This document shows, one piece after another, positions 54,369-63,677 of a stretch of DNA of 64,000 bases (its first letter is position 1; every line of letters begins with the position of its first letter). Below the pieces are notes generated by a model. It did not search any database. It was not told the DNA's origin and saw only the letters and a list, made by a program, of their open reading frames with translations. Source of the DNA: Chloroflexota bacterium (GTDB lineage: Bacteria; Chloroflexota; Ktedonobacteria; Ktedonobacterales; JADMIN01). The translations under genes and the position numbers were made by a program. The DNA is taken from the NCBI GenBank assembly GCA_021323855.1, contig JAJPKE010000017.1, positions 124,001-188,000 on the forward strand, given 5' to 3'.

Positions 54369-55262
54369 ATGCGGGTTGTAAGCAGCCTGGAAGAACTGAC
54401 GGCGGAGCGTGGGAGCTGGAAAGCGGATGGCGGCAGCGTGGGATTCGTGCCGACGATGGGCTATCTGCATGCCGGGCATCTCTCGCTGGTGCGCCGCGCC
54501 CGCGCCGAGAATGACACCGTTGTCGTCAGCATCTTCGTCAACCCCACGCAGTTCGGCCCGCAGGAAGACCTCTCGCGCTATCCGCGCAATCTGCCGGGCG
54601 ACCTAGCGCTGCTGGAGGCTGCCGGCGCTGATGTCGTTTTTACACCAACTGTGGAAACGGTCTATCCTGCTGGCTTTGCCACCTATGTCGAGCCAACAGG
54701 GCTGCTCACCGAGCGATTAGAAGCGGCGAGCCGTCCGGGGCATTTCCGGGGCGTGGCAACGGTCGTCCTCAAGCTCTTCAACATGGTGCGCCCCACGCGC
54801 GCCTACTTCGGGCAGAAGGATGCTCAGCAGGTCGCCGTGATTCGCCGCATGGTGGCCGATCTGAACACGCCGGTGACGCTGCGCATCATGCCGACCATTC
54901 GCGAGGCCGACGGGCTGGCGATGAGCAGCCGCAACAGCTACCTGGGTGCAGAAGACCGCGCCGCCGCGACGGTTCTTTACCGCGCGCTTCAGGCCGGTAT
55001 CTCTGCGTTTACGGAGCAGCCAGCCGGGGGGAGCGCGGCGGTGCGCGCGGCGATGGCTGGGGTGATCGCCACAGAGCCACGCGCGACGCTCGACTACGCC
55101 GATGTCTGCCATCCCGACACCTTCGCGCCGCTCGAAACGCTGGACGACCTGCATGCTCCGGCGCTGCTGGCGATTGCCGCGCGTGTCGGTCCCGCCCGCC
55201 TGATAGATAATGTCGTGCTGCGGGAAGACGGCGGATGGAATCTTGGCGAGCGGGTGGAATAA
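54369..55262 (+). CDS. panC: Pantothenate synthetase (PanC)
   Basis: 297 residues. Condenses pantoate and beta-alanine with ATP. Signatures: FVPTMGYLHAGHLSLVRRAR (nucleotidyl-transferase HxGH: His near 43-46), VVVSIFVNPTQFGPQEDLSR, ADVVFTPTVETVYPAG, TRAYFGQKDAQQVAVIRRM and the KMSKS-like AMSSRNSYLG. Length normal. The start is ATG 54369, at the end of a C-rich repeat. panB is 2 kb away, opposite strand. Confidence 0.95.
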   Translation: MRVVSSLEELTAERGSWKADGGSVGFVPTMGYLHAGHLSLVRRARAENDTVVVSIFVNPTQFGPQEDLSRYPRNLPGDLALLEAAGADVVFTPTVETVYPAGFATYVEPTGLLTERLEAASRPGHFRGVATVVLKLFNMVRPTRAYFGQKDAQQVAVIRRMVADLNTPVTLRIMPTIREADGLAMSSRNSYLGAEDRAAATVLYRALQAGISAFTEQPAGGSAAVRAAMAGVIATEPRATLDYADVCHPDTFAPLETLDDLHAPALLAIAARVGPARLIDNVVLREDGGWNLGERVE

Positions 55263-55287
55263 GTGGGGATTGGTGGGGCAACACGAG

Positions 55288-56379
55288 ATGCGAATACAGC
55301 GCGCGACGAAGCAATATGAGGCGTGGCTTGGCGAGCAGACCGCAGTGATCGCGGCGGACCTGGAGGTGAAGCATCAGCAGATGGCGGCTGGCGTCTTCCC
55401 GTTTCTGCGTGCCACCTTTTACCGCTGGGCACAGGTCTGGCCGGAGGTCTGCCAATCGCTCGTCAGCGCGCCGCAGGTGTTGGCGGTCGGTGATCTGCAT
55501 GTCGAGAACTTCGGCACCTGGCGCGACGCTGAAGGGCGGCTCATCTGGGGCATCAATGACTTCGATGAGACGGCGCCACTCCCCTACACCCATGATCTCG
55601 TCAGGCTGGCGACCAGCGCGCTGCTGGCCATCGAAGCGGGGCATCTCAGTTTGGCCGGGCATGCCGCCTGTGAAGCCATTTGCAAGGGCTACCGCGAGGG
55701 GCTACAGGCAGGCGGGCGTCCCATTGTCCTTGAGGCGGAACATGGCTGGCTGCGCGCGGCGGCGATGACCGAAGAGCGCGCACCAAAAGCCTTCTGGGCG
55801 AAGCTGACGAGCCTGACGACTGTGCAGAATAAGGGAGATTGGCAGGATGCCAGGGATGCGTTAGAATTGTTACTTCCGGAGCCGCATCCAGCCTATCGCG
55901 TCGTTCACCGTCTGGCCGGGCTGGGCAGCCTGGGACGGCAACGTTGGGTGGCACTGGCGGAGTGGCAGGGCGGGCAGATCGCGCGCGAGGCGAAGGCGCT
56001 GCTGCCCTCCGCCGTCTACTGGGCGGCGAAACAGCAGCCTGGCAAGATCGCCTATAAGACCATCCTGCGCCGCGCCGTCCGCGCCAGCGATCCCTTTGTG
56101 CGCCCGCAGGGACGCTGGGTCATTCGCCGTCTCGCACCGGACTGCTCGCGGGTGGAACTGGCGGCGCTGGCGGCGGACCGCGATGAAACGCGGCTGCTCA
56201 CGGCGATGGGCTGGGAAACTGCCAACACCCATCTTGGCACGCCAGACGCCGCGCCCGCAATTCTCGACGATTTTGAGCGGCAACCTGATGGCTGGCTGCA
56301 CAGTGCGGCGAAGGCAATGGCGCAGGCTGTCACCTACGACTATGAGGATTGGCGCGCCGAGAAGCATGAGAAGCAATAG
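55288..56379 (+). CDS. DUF2252 family protein
   Basis: 363 residues from ATG 55288, 25 bases after panC. Typical DUF2252: VLAVGDLHVENFGTWRDAEG, NDFDETAPLPYTHDLVRLAT and later GRWVIRRLAPDCSRVEL with the final DYEDW. The family has a kinase-like fold; biochemical function is not established. Co-transcription with panC is likely. Confidence 0.85.
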   Translation: MRIQRATKQYEAWLGEQTAVIAADLEVKHQQMAAGVFPFLRATFYRWAQVWPEVCQSLVSAPQVLAVGDLHVENFGTWRDAEGRLIWGINDFDETAPLPYTHDLVRLATSALLAIEAGHLSLAGHAACEAICKGYREGLQAGGRPIVLEAEHGWLRAAAMTEERAPKAFWAKLTSLTTVQNKGDWQDARDALELLLPEPHPAYRVVHRLAGLGSLGRQRWVALAEWQGGQIAREAKALLPSAVYWAAKQQPGKIAYKTILRRAVRASDPFVRPQGRWVIRRLAPDCSRVELAALAADRDETRLLTAMGWETANTHLGTPDAAPAILDDFERQPDGWLHSAAKAMAQAVTYDYEDWRAEKHEKQ

Positions 56380-56386
56380 TTTCACC

Positions 56387-57232
56387 TCACTCGTCTGGCA
56401 TGCCACGCTGCACCCACGCGCGTAGCTGCGTCACCTCTTCCTCGCTAATGTTCTGGAAGGCATTGGCCTCGGTCGGGAACTGGCGCTCGCGCACCTCCTG
56501 CACATACTGGCTCATCGCAGTGCCAACCCGTTCATGCAGATTCTCATAGCGCTTGTTGAGTTTGCGCTCGAAGGTGGAGAGGCCCAAGAGATCGGTGACG
56601 ACCAACACCTGCCCATCGCAGTAGCGCCCGGAGCCGATGCCTATCGTCGGAATAGTCAGTTGTTCCGTGATGAGACGGCTGATCGGCTCAGTCACCAGTT
56701 CCATCACCAGCAGGAAAGCGCCCGCGCGTTCCATCGCCTGCGCCGCGCGCACGATAACCTGCCCCTGCTCCAGCGTCTTGCCCTGGATGCGCCCCTTCGT
56801 GCCAAGCGTCTGCGGCGTGAAGCCGATGTGGCCGCAGACCGCGATACCGTCCGCCACCAGCGCCGCTACGATTGGCGCCTGGTCCACGCCACCTTCTAGC
56901 TTCACGCCGTCAGCACCGGCGGCCAGCAACAGATGCGCGTTTTCCAGGGCGAGCTGCGGTGTTTCATAGGCGCGATAGGGAAGGTCCGCCAGCAGGTAGG
57001 CGCGTTCCACGCCGCGCCGCACCGCTCTCGTGTGATGCAGCATATCGGCCATCGTCACCTCGGTCTCCGCCGCATAGCCCAGCATATTGGTGCCGACGCT
57101 ATCACCAACGAAGATAATATCTACGCCCGCCGCGTCTTCCAGTTGCGCCGTGGGGAAGTCATAGCAGGTCAACATTACAATCGGCTCGCCAGCCTGCTTT
57201 TTCGCGCGAAAGATCTGTGGGTCTTTGGGCAT
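56387..57232 (-). CDS. panB: 3-methyl-2-oxobutanoate hydroxymethyltransferase (PanB)
   Basis: 281 residues, ATG 57232 (GCAGGAG eight bases upstream; GTG 57241 possible). Makes ketopantoate from ketoisovalerate and methylene-THF. Signatures: IVMLTCYDFPTAQLEDAAGV, FVGDSVGTNMLGY, KLEGG in DGVKLEGGVDQ, CGHIGFTPQT, IGIGSGRYCDGQVLV. Convergent to the DUF2252 gene. Confidence 0.95.
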   Translation of the reverse strand: MPKDPQIFRAKKQAGEPIVMLTCYDFPTAQLEDAAGVDIIFVGDSVGTNMLGYAAETEVTMADMLHHTRAVRRGVERAYLLADLPYRAYETPQLALENAHLLLAAGADGVKLEGGVDQAPIVAALVADGIAVCGHIGFTPQTLGTKGRIQGKTLEQGQVIVRAAQAMERAGAFLLVMELVTEPISRLITEQLTIPTIGIGSGRYCDGQVLVVTDLLGLSTFERKLNKRYENLHERVGTAMSQYVQEVRERQFPTEANAFQNISEEEVTQLRAWVQRGMPDE

Positions 57233-57368
57233 AATATCCACTCCTGCTCCTGATATAGTTCAGCATAGGGATTGGCGAAAGCGATGTTCAGAAGACTGTC
57301 TGATTATACTGTGATTTTCTGGGAACGGCAGCGAGAAGATAGACGAGAAGAGAGAAACGAGGGGTCTC

Positions 57369-57995
57369 ATGGGCGAAGAGTCCGCCGAACGGAAAGATGA
57401 CGATACTAAAGACGATACAACAACCGAAACACATCGCTGCGCGTGGGCCAGGAGCGGCCTCGCCATTCGCTATCACGACGAGGAATGGGGCACACCGCTG
57501 CACGACGACCGCGCGCTCTTTGAGTTTCTGGTGCTGGAGGGGGCGCAGGCTGGCCTGAGTTGGGAAACGATTTTGCGCAAGCGCGCACGCTATCGTGAGG
57601 TCTTCGATCAGTTCGATCCAGCCATCGTCGCCACCTATGGACCGGAGAAAGTGGAACAACTGCTGGCCGACCCTGGCATCATCCGCAATCGTGGCAAAAT
57701 CGCCGCCGCCATCCAGAACGCGCGGGCGGTCCTCGCCATCCGCGAGTCGTTCGGCAGCTTCGACACCTATCTCTGGCAGTTCGTGGGTGACCAGCCGCGC
57801 ATCAATGCCTGGCGCACGCTAGCGGAGATTCCCGCCGAAACAGCAGAGTCACGCGCGCTGAGCAAAGATCTCAAACGGCGCGGCTGCTCATTCGTCGGCG
57901 CGACCATCTGCTACGCCTTCATGCAGGCGACGGGCATGGTCAACGATCACACGATAGATTGCTTTCGCTACCAACAACTGAGCCAGCACTCCTGA
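57369..57995 (+). CDS. tag: DNA-3-methyladenine glycosylase I
   Basis: 208 residues. Tag family base-excision enzyme for 3-methyladenine. RCAWARSGLAIRYHDEEWG at the start and NDHTIDCFRY at the end provide the Cys, His, His, Cys zinc ligands; LEGAQAGLSWETILRKRARY carries the substrate-pocket Trp. About 20 acidic residues extend the N-terminus before the conserved part. Confidence 0.94.
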   Translation: MGEESAERKDDDTKDDTTTETHRCAWARSGLAIRYHDEEWGTPLHDDRALFEFLVLEGAQAGLSWETILRKRARYREVFDQFDPAIVATYGPEKVEQLLADPGIIRNRGKIAAAIQNARAVLAIRESFGSFDTYLWQFVGDQPRINAWRTLAEIPAETAESRALSKDLKRRGCSFVGATICYAFMQATGMVNDHTIDCFRYQQLSQHS

Positions 57996-58101
57996 AAGCC
58001 CGAAAGCCTGAAAAAGCGAGACGGCCACGCCGTATACTATTGGGTAGTTGTGCCTTCGGCACCGCTATCCACCTCATCAAAGCAGAGAGGAAGATTGCGC
58101 C

Positions 58102-59100
58102 ATGTCATCGCTTACCATCGAGATGCCAGTCTTAGAGAGCCACGTGCTGGCCGATAATCCGCTGGGCGACCCCGCCAACCGCCGCCTGCCCATCATCTTG
58201 CCGCCGGACTACGAAACCTCCAACCGGCGCTATCCAGTGATCGTGGGGCTGACGGGCTTCACCGGCAAAGGCATCATGCTACTCAATGAGGATTCCTGGC
58301 AGCCCAACCTGGAGCAGCGGCTCGAACGCCTCTACGCCGCCGGTATGCCGCATGCCATCTTCGTGCTGCCGGATTGCTTCACACGCTATGGTGGCAGCCA
58401 GTATATCAACTCCGCTGCGACGGGCCGCTATGAGGATTACGTCATTGAGGAGATCATCCCGTATGTGGACGCGCACTATCGCACGATTGCGGCGCCGGAG
58501 GGGCGCGGCGTCTTCGGCAAGTCCAGCGGCGGCTACGGCTCGATGATTCTGGGTATGCGCCACCCCGATGTGTTTGGCGCGCTGGCCTGCCATAGTGGCG
58601 ATATGTTCTTCGAGCTATGCTATGGGCTGGACTTCCCCAAGTTCTGCAACAGCATCAACAAAGCTGGCGGCGTGGAAGCGTTCTGGGAACAGTTTGCGGC
58701 GCAGGTGAAAAAGAAGAGTTCAGACTTCGCGGCGCTGAACATCCTGGCGATGGCAGCCTGTTATTCGCCGGACGCCTCCGCGCCGCTGGGCATCGGCCTG
58801 CCGGTGGACCTGCATACCTGTGAGCGCATCCCGGAGGTGTGGGCGCGCTGGCTGGAATGGGACCCGGCAGAACTGCTGGATCGCTACGGCGAGAATCTGC
58901 GCAAGCTGCGGCTGCTCTTCATGGACTGCGGCACGCAGGACGAATTCTCGCTGCACTATGGCGCGCGGCTGATGGCGAAACGTCTGGCGGCGCGCGGCAT
59001 CGCCTTCGAACATGAAGAGTTCGACGACACGCATATGAACATCCAGTATCGCTATGACGTGTCGCTGCCTAAGATCGCACACGCGCTGGCCCACGAATAA
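58102..59100 (+). CDS. Putative esterase (enterochelin/Esterase-D-like)
   Basis: 332 residues from ATG 58102 (GAGGAAG upstream). Alpha/beta hydrolase with nucleophile GKSSGGYGSM (Ser about residue 140), catalytic His near FDDTHMNIQYRY. N-terminal half has a lipase-like LPIILPPDYETSNRRYPVIV. Substrate unknown; carbohydrate or siderophore esterase relatives are known. Confidence 0.85.
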   Translation: MSSLTIEMPVLESHVLADNPLGDPANRRLPIILPPDYETSNRRYPVIVGLTGFTGKGIMLLNEDSWQPNLEQRLERLYAAGMPHAIFVLPDCFTRYGGSQYINSAATGRYEDYVIEEIIPYVDAHYRTIAAPEGRGVFGKSSGGYGSMILGMRHPDVFGALACHSGDMFFELCYGLDFPKFCNSINKAGGVEAFWEQFAAQVKKKSSDFAALNILAMAACYSPDASAPLGIGLPVDLHTCERIPEVWARWLEWDPAELLDRYGENLRKLRLLFMDCGTQDEFSLHYGARLMAKRLAARGIAFEHEEFDDTHMNIQYRYDVSLPKIAHALAHE

Positions 59101-59113
59101 CCACACATGCAGG

Positions 59114-59148
59114 GCTGCATTCCTCAGAAAACTGCCTGCGAATGCAGC
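59114..59148. other. Hairpin after the esterase gene
   Basis: GCTGCATTC (59114-59122) pairs with GAATGCAGC (59140-59148), nine perfect pairs, loop 17 bases. No T-run. It may help end transcription of the esterase gene. Confidence 0.35.
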
Positions 59149-59166
59149 ATCTCTCGGATCTAAAAC

Positions 59167-59202
59167 GTTCAGCACCCGTTTTCCTGATTGCGGGTGCTGA
59201 AC
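59167..59202. terminator. Bidirectional intrinsic terminator
   Basis: GTTCAGCACCCG (59167-59178) and CGGGTGCTGAAC (59191-59202) form a perfect 12-pair stem. On the minus strand the stem is followed by GTTTTAG, fitting the convergent 922-residue gene. Confidence 0.7.
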
Positions 59203-59203
59203 T

Positions 59204-61972
59204 TCAAGGCAACGGCTGGTAGGTGAAATCACTCACGCTCGCCGTTCCTGCCGAGTCGCCCAAGTTGTTGAGCGACACGCCAATAAAGTCGCTCGTAACC
59301 AGCGTTGTATCTGAGACGGCTGGCATAGTCACGCCATTGATAGATACGGTGAGGTTGTTGCCTCGCATGTCAACTGACAGCGTATACGACGTTGCTGGCA
59401 ACGTCGTACCCTGGCCGATGAGTTGCGCTGAGCTTGTGTTGACGAAGACGAACCACCTGCCATCTGTGCAGATATCTACCTCGTAGAATCCTTTAGCCGA
59501 CGCGCGTGTAATGAGGCCGGCGCAGCCCGATGACAAGCTACCCATACCTACCTGTGCTGCTACCTGATAGTTACTGGCAATCGGCTGCTCAGGCGGAACA
59601 AACTGCAAGACGACACTGGCATTTGCGCTTAGCGCTACCTGAGTCCATGCTGCCTCGCATTGCGTCTCTGCATCTGGTGGGACCAGCGTCCAGTGTCCGC
59701 CACCTCCATCACAACCTGGCCCAGGTATGGAAGCCCGATAAGGCGCCTGTGGAGATGGAGATACAGTTGGCGGCGTTGGCAGAGACTTTGCGTTCGGGGA
59801 AGGCGTAAGTGTAGGGACATTCCTGGCGCTTCCTTCTGCTAGCGGTACCGCCCAAAAGATCGTGAGAACCAATATGACCAACATGACGCTCATACCACTG
59901 CCTATAATAGCAGCTTGCACCCTGCCAGCGGTGTGTAAAGCAGCCACAGGATGAGATGGACGCGATGGCACTATTGAAGATGGTCCATGACGCGCCGCTG
60001 ATCGCTGTAATGCCAGCCAGCGCCCAAGACGAAGCGCCAGGCTGAGACCGACCAGCGGAAGGCCGAGGATCAATATCCCCAACCCGGCATCGTTATCGGT
60101 GCTCAATGCGTCTGCGCTGAGCGCACCACTTATTAATACTTGGACGGAAGCTGCGTACAAGAGGACCGACGAAGCCACTATCGTGTATCCCAGATAGAGC
60201 AATACACGTCCGTCGCGTGGAAAAGCCAGGCTATTGCCGTTGGTAATCTCCTCCCCAGAGGTCAGCACATCCCAGAACACTGCGACAAGGAAAACAGCCG
60301 CAAAGGCCACAGCGGATAGCTTGCCGAATGCCGTTTGCACAGCCACGACATCGAAGGACCACTCGATCATCTGCAAGCCAGCCAGGAGCAGCAATATCAT
60401 CGCCAACAGGCGGCGGATATGCCAGCGCGGCTGAGGTTGGATACTAAGCCAGCCAATAAGGCCAAGTGTACAAAGAGCGGCGAGCAAACGGAAGCCTGCG
60501 AGCAGGTGAAATGGTGGATTCAGCATCCCTAGCCCGATAGTCGCCAGCACGAGGTGCGCGTTCCCCACGATCACCAGGAATGTGGCAACGATGAGAAACA
60601 GTCCGGTTATTCCTGCCACCCGCTGATGCAGCAGGCGTCCACGAGCCAGCAAGACAGCGCCAATTGTCAGGCTGAGAACATTTACCAAGACACCAAACAT
60701 GACTCCTAGGATTGACCCAGCGCTTGCTACCGGCATCCCCCACCAAGAGACAAACAGATCACCCAGAGGATAGACGAGAACAAACTCGCCAAACATGAAG
60801 GCTACCCCAGCTAACAACGCTGCGGTGGGCACTCGCTCAGGCCAGTGCGCATCAATCCGCGCAAGATACGCCAGCAGCACCAGCACCTGTGCGATCAGAG
60901 AGGCAATCCAGAGGGCGAAGATAGCCCCTGCCTGATAGACTCGTAGCACGTCAATGACGATGCCGGTCGCTACTACGCCTGTGACAGCCATGAGTAGCCA
61001 GGGCCTGTTGGCACGGTTAGCTCGGTTAGTACGCCTGCGTTCCACGCGACGCATGATGCTGAGCAGGGCGTGAACTCCTACTTCTCCCCATTCAATGAAG
61101 TCGGTACTCGACCAGTAGATGACGACCGCCAGGAGGAGCGGGAGGACAAAGACTTGCCCGGTCAGCGCGTCAGCGAAGACGCCTACGCTGGATGGTATTC
61201 CTGCCCGTTGATAGGCGAGCCAGACGCCGAGCGCTGCTCCCTCATAGATCAGCAGCAGTGCGCAGACAAGCCAGAAGGAACGCACTGGAAAGCTCGGTGA
61301 ATGTTGCTGTCCGCCTGTGTTTCCGATACCGTTGGGTGGGTGTCTGTTGATGAGCAGCAATCCAGCGGACCAAACCCAAAACAATCCAAGTACGCCAAGT
61401 TGCACCCAGGCCAGCCGCACCTCAGTAACAAAGGGTTCGCCGGTGAGGCCGTTGTCGCTGTACAGTTGAACAACGGGATAATATCCGAGCGCAACCGTCA
61501 CCAGGGCAATCACAGGAAGGCGTAATCCCCAATGTACTCGTAACGCTCCCGTAAGAATGAAGCACCACCCCAGAGCCAGAGAGAGCGCAATGACCACGAA
61601 GGCTCCAAGAGGGAGATGCGCTGCTGGCAAGTTACTGGAGATTCCTGCCGGTATCTGAGGCTGCGGAAGGCCCTGCGTCGCTAACAAGAGTGCGACTATG
61701 CCAAGTTGCGCAAACGCAATCACGACCACAACCTGCAATGGCCGGCTCATCGTTCTGACTGAGATCAGTTGCTGGCGGAGCGCCTGAAAGAAACCGGCGC
61801 TTTCTTCCTGGTCTGCCGAGTTTGCTTCGTTTGCAGATTCATCGCCACTACGGTTCATGCCTTTGTCTGCGACAGCAGGTGGCGCAGAGGTGGACGGCGG
61901 AGGGCTGACAGGATTGGCTGGGCCAACCGATGGCGGGGTGGGCGGCTGATGATAGGAGGAGGGCGGCCACAT
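59204..61972 (-). CDS. Large polytopic membrane protein with external beta-sandwich-like domain
   Basis: 922 residues. A Pro-rich cytoplasmic tail (1-30) and linker (to 70) lead into about 16-18 helices (75-690). A Thr/Pro/Ser linker (about 710-745) precedes an external domain of about 180 residues with ASNYQVAAQVGMGSLSSGCA, FYEVDICTDGRWFVFVNTSS and YTLSVDMRGNNLTVSINGV, the pattern of concanavalin-like or 3-keto-disaccharide-hydrolase/LamG sandwiches. Two Cys (CDGGGG and ETQCEAAW) may pair. Family not recognised; sugar-binding is an inference. A nonamer duplication at 61007-61033 gives Arg-Ala-Asn repeats. Confidence 0.65.
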   Translation of the reverse strand: MWPPSSYHQPPTPPSVGPANPVSPPPSTSAPPAVADKGMNRSGDESANEANSADQEESAGFFQALRQQLISVRTMSRPLQVVVVIAFAQLGIVALLLATQGLPQPQIPAGISSNLPAAHLPLGAFVVIALSLALGWCFILTGALRVHWGLRLPVIALVTVALGYYPVVQLYSDNGLTGEPFVTEVRLAWVQLGVLGLFWVWSAGLLLINRHPPNGIGNTGGQQHSPSFPVRSFWLVCALLLIYEGAALGVWLAYQRAGIPSSVGVFADALTGQVFVLPLLLAVVIYWSSTDFIEWGEVGVHALLSIMRRVERRRTNRANRANRPWLLMAVTGVVATGIVIDVLRVYQAGAIFALWIASLIAQVLVLLAYLARIDAHWPERVPTAALLAGVAFMFGEFVLVYPLGDLFVSWWGMPVASAGSILGVMFGVLVNVLSLTIGAVLLARGRLLHQRVAGITGLFLIVATFLVIVGNAHLVLATIGLGMLNPPFHLLAGFRLLAALCTLGLIGWLSIQPQPRWHIRRLLAMILLLLAGLQMIEWSFDVVAVQTAFGKLSAVAFAAVFLVAVFWDVLTSGEEITNGNSLAFPRDGRVLLYLGYTIVASSVLLYAASVQVLISGALSADALSTDNDAGLGILILGLPLVGLSLALRLGRWLALQRSAARHGPSSIVPSRPSHPVAALHTAGRVQAAIIGSGMSVMLVILVLTIFWAVPLAEGSARNVPTLTPSPNAKSLPTPPTVSPSPQAPYRASIPGPGCDGGGGHWTLVPPDAETQCEAAWTQVALSANASVVLQFVPPEQPIASNYQVAAQVGMGSLSSGCAGLITRASAKGFYEVDICTDGRWFVFVNTSSAQLIGQGTTLPATSYTLSVDMRGNNLTVSINGVTMPAVSDTTLVTSDFIGVSLNNLGDSAGTASVSDFTYQPLP

Positions 61973-62095
61973 AGCACATGCCTCACTTAACTGGCGTTTC
62001 TTGGTGCGGCCCTACGCCAATCATCAGCCGCATTGTGGATGGTCGTCACTCGAATCTAGGTTGTATCGAGGGATGGCAATGTATCCTCGAAAGAT

Positions 62096-63160
62096 TCATT
62101 CAGTACGCTCCAAACGTTCCAATGGTTGACCAGCTTTCGCCCAGGCGGAGGTGCCGCCAGCGACATTTACCGGCGTTGAAATGCCAACTTGCATCAGGAA
62201 TTGCGACGAACGGCGCGACCGCTCTCCACTGCGGCAAACGACGAAGATCGGTTGGTCGTGTGGCACCTCATCCAGCCGCGATGCCAGCTCAGCCTGTGGC
62301 AGATTGATGGCGCCGGGAATATGGCCGCGCGCATACTCCGCTGGCTCTCGCACATCCAACAGGTAAACATCTGGCAGGCGCGCGGCCAGTTCGTCAATGG
62401 TGATCTCTGGCACAGTTGGGGCCGTCGTCAGCATCGCCCAGGGCATCTCTGCAAGGCCACGATTTGTCGCCTCGATAGCTGTCATATTCAGGGGACGTGC
62501 GGGCACATGGCGGCTCAGGGTGGTCACAAAACTATCGCGTTCCAACTGTGCCAGTGGATTATAGCGCCGCTCGAAGCCAATGGTTGTGCTGGCGCGACCC
62601 CACATATCGTTCCCGCATGGTCCCTCGTAATGGCCTGGGAATACCTCTACCCAATCTGGCATGCCGAGCAGCCGCATGATACTTTCGTACTGCGCCGCTG
62701 CATCGCCGCCGCCAAAGTCTGGGCGCCCAATATCGCCCACCAGCAGCGAATCTGCCGTCAACACCAGCGGCGATTCAGCGCAGCGTTCGAGGTCTAACAC
62801 CTGAAGTGAAATCAGTTCAGGGCGATGGCCTGGGGTATGACAGACACGCAGCCGTATCTGCCCAAGCCCCAGTTCCTCGCCATCATGTAGCGGAAGAAAG
62901 GTGTAGGCGGTGTTCGCCGCCTGATGCAGGCATAGCTCCGCCTCATGATTAGCGGCAAGGCGGCGCGCGCCCGACACATGATCTGCGTGGATGTGGGTAT
63001 CAATCACATAGCGCAGGCGGAAACCACGCTCTTGTAAAACAGCCTCGTACTCTTCGATCTCAATGCCAGGATCAACTATCGCCGCATCAAGCGATTGGCG
63101 TGAAGCGATGAGATACGACGCGCATCCGTGCTGCCGGTTGAGAAATTGCTGGAAATACAT
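62096..63160 (-). CDS. MBL-fold persulfide-dioxygenase-like and rhodanese fusion
   Basis: 354 residues. N-terminal metallo-beta-lactamase domain: THIHADHVSGARRLA, CHTPGHRPE, DSLLVGDIGRPDF, VFPGHYEGPCG, a pattern of ETHE1-type persulfide dioxygenases. C-terminal rhodanese (about 255-350): VYLLDVREPAEYARGHIPGA and catalytic Cys in FVVCRSGERSRR. It oxidises or transfers sulfane sulfur. It follows the IscU-like gene by 21 bases, and AAAGGGGAG precedes its ATG. Confidence 0.9.
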   Translation of the reverse strand: MYFQQFLNRQHGCASYLIASRQSLDAAIVDPGIEIEEYEAVLQERGFRLRYVIDTHIHADHVSGARRLAANHEAELCLHQAANTAYTFLPLHDGEELGLGQIRLRVCHTPGHRPELISLQVLDLERCAESPLVLTADSLLVGDIGRPDFGGGDAAAQYESIMRLLGMPDWVEVFPGHYEGPCGNDMWGRASTTIGFERRYNPLAQLERDSFVTTLSRHVPARPLNMTAIEATNRGLAEMPWAMLTTAPTVPEITIDELAARLPDVYLLDVREPAEYARGHIPGAINLPQAELASRLDEVPHDQPIFVVCRSGERSRRSSQFLMQVGISTPVNVAGGTSAWAKAGQPLERLERTE

Positions 63161-63181
63161 CGTTGTGCTCCCCTTTGCTCA

Positions 63182-63598
63182 CTACTCAGCCTGTTCGCGT
63201 GCGCGTCGCATGCGAAACTCATGCACACCCTGTTTGAGTGTGCCAAGAGCAAGAGTAGCACAAAGCGGGCGCGTGAGGACGACCTCACGCCCAAGCGCCT
63301 CGATCAGCGTATCGAAGGGTAGCTCATCCACCCCTGCCAGGGACATGCCACAGACCACATCGGTGAGGTACGAGGCGGCGGCGATGGCGATAGTACATCC
63401 CTCGCCCTCAAATGTCACACGATTGATGTATCCATCGGGAGTGACGCGCGCATACATGGTGAACTCATGCCCGCAGCCAGGGTCCCCTCCCGTCACCTGG
63501 ATGTCTGCCTCTGGCATGGGTTCACGGTTACGCGGGTGTTCGTAGTGATCCACCAGCAAGCGTATACTCGCCTCGCGGTCAATGCGGTCAATGCTCAC
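63182..63598 (-). CDS. IscU/SufU-like iron-sulfur scaffold
   Basis: 138 residues from GTG 63598 with GGGGGAG upstream; a longer frame to 63658 lacks one. Three conserved cysteines: GGDPGCGHEF, FEGEGCTIAIAAASYL, TRPLCATLALGTLKQG, in positions used by NifU-N/IscU proteins, plus DHYEHPRNREPM. It likely assembles or passes sulfur or Fe-S clusters. It lies in the sulfur operon between two rhodanese proteins. Confidence 0.85.
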   Translation of the reverse strand: MSIDRIDREASIRLLVDHYEHPRNREPMPEADIQVTGGDPGCGHEFTMYARVTPDGYINRVTFEGEGCTIAIAAASYLTDVVCGMSLAGVDELPFDTLIEALGREVVLTRPLCATLALGTLKQGVHEFRMRRAREQAE

Positions 63599-63677
63599 GG
63601 CGTCACTCCCCCTCAATCGTTGCAGGCAGCGCCAGGATTTGGTCATCCTGGCGCACACTGGTTGCCCGGCCTAAGCG

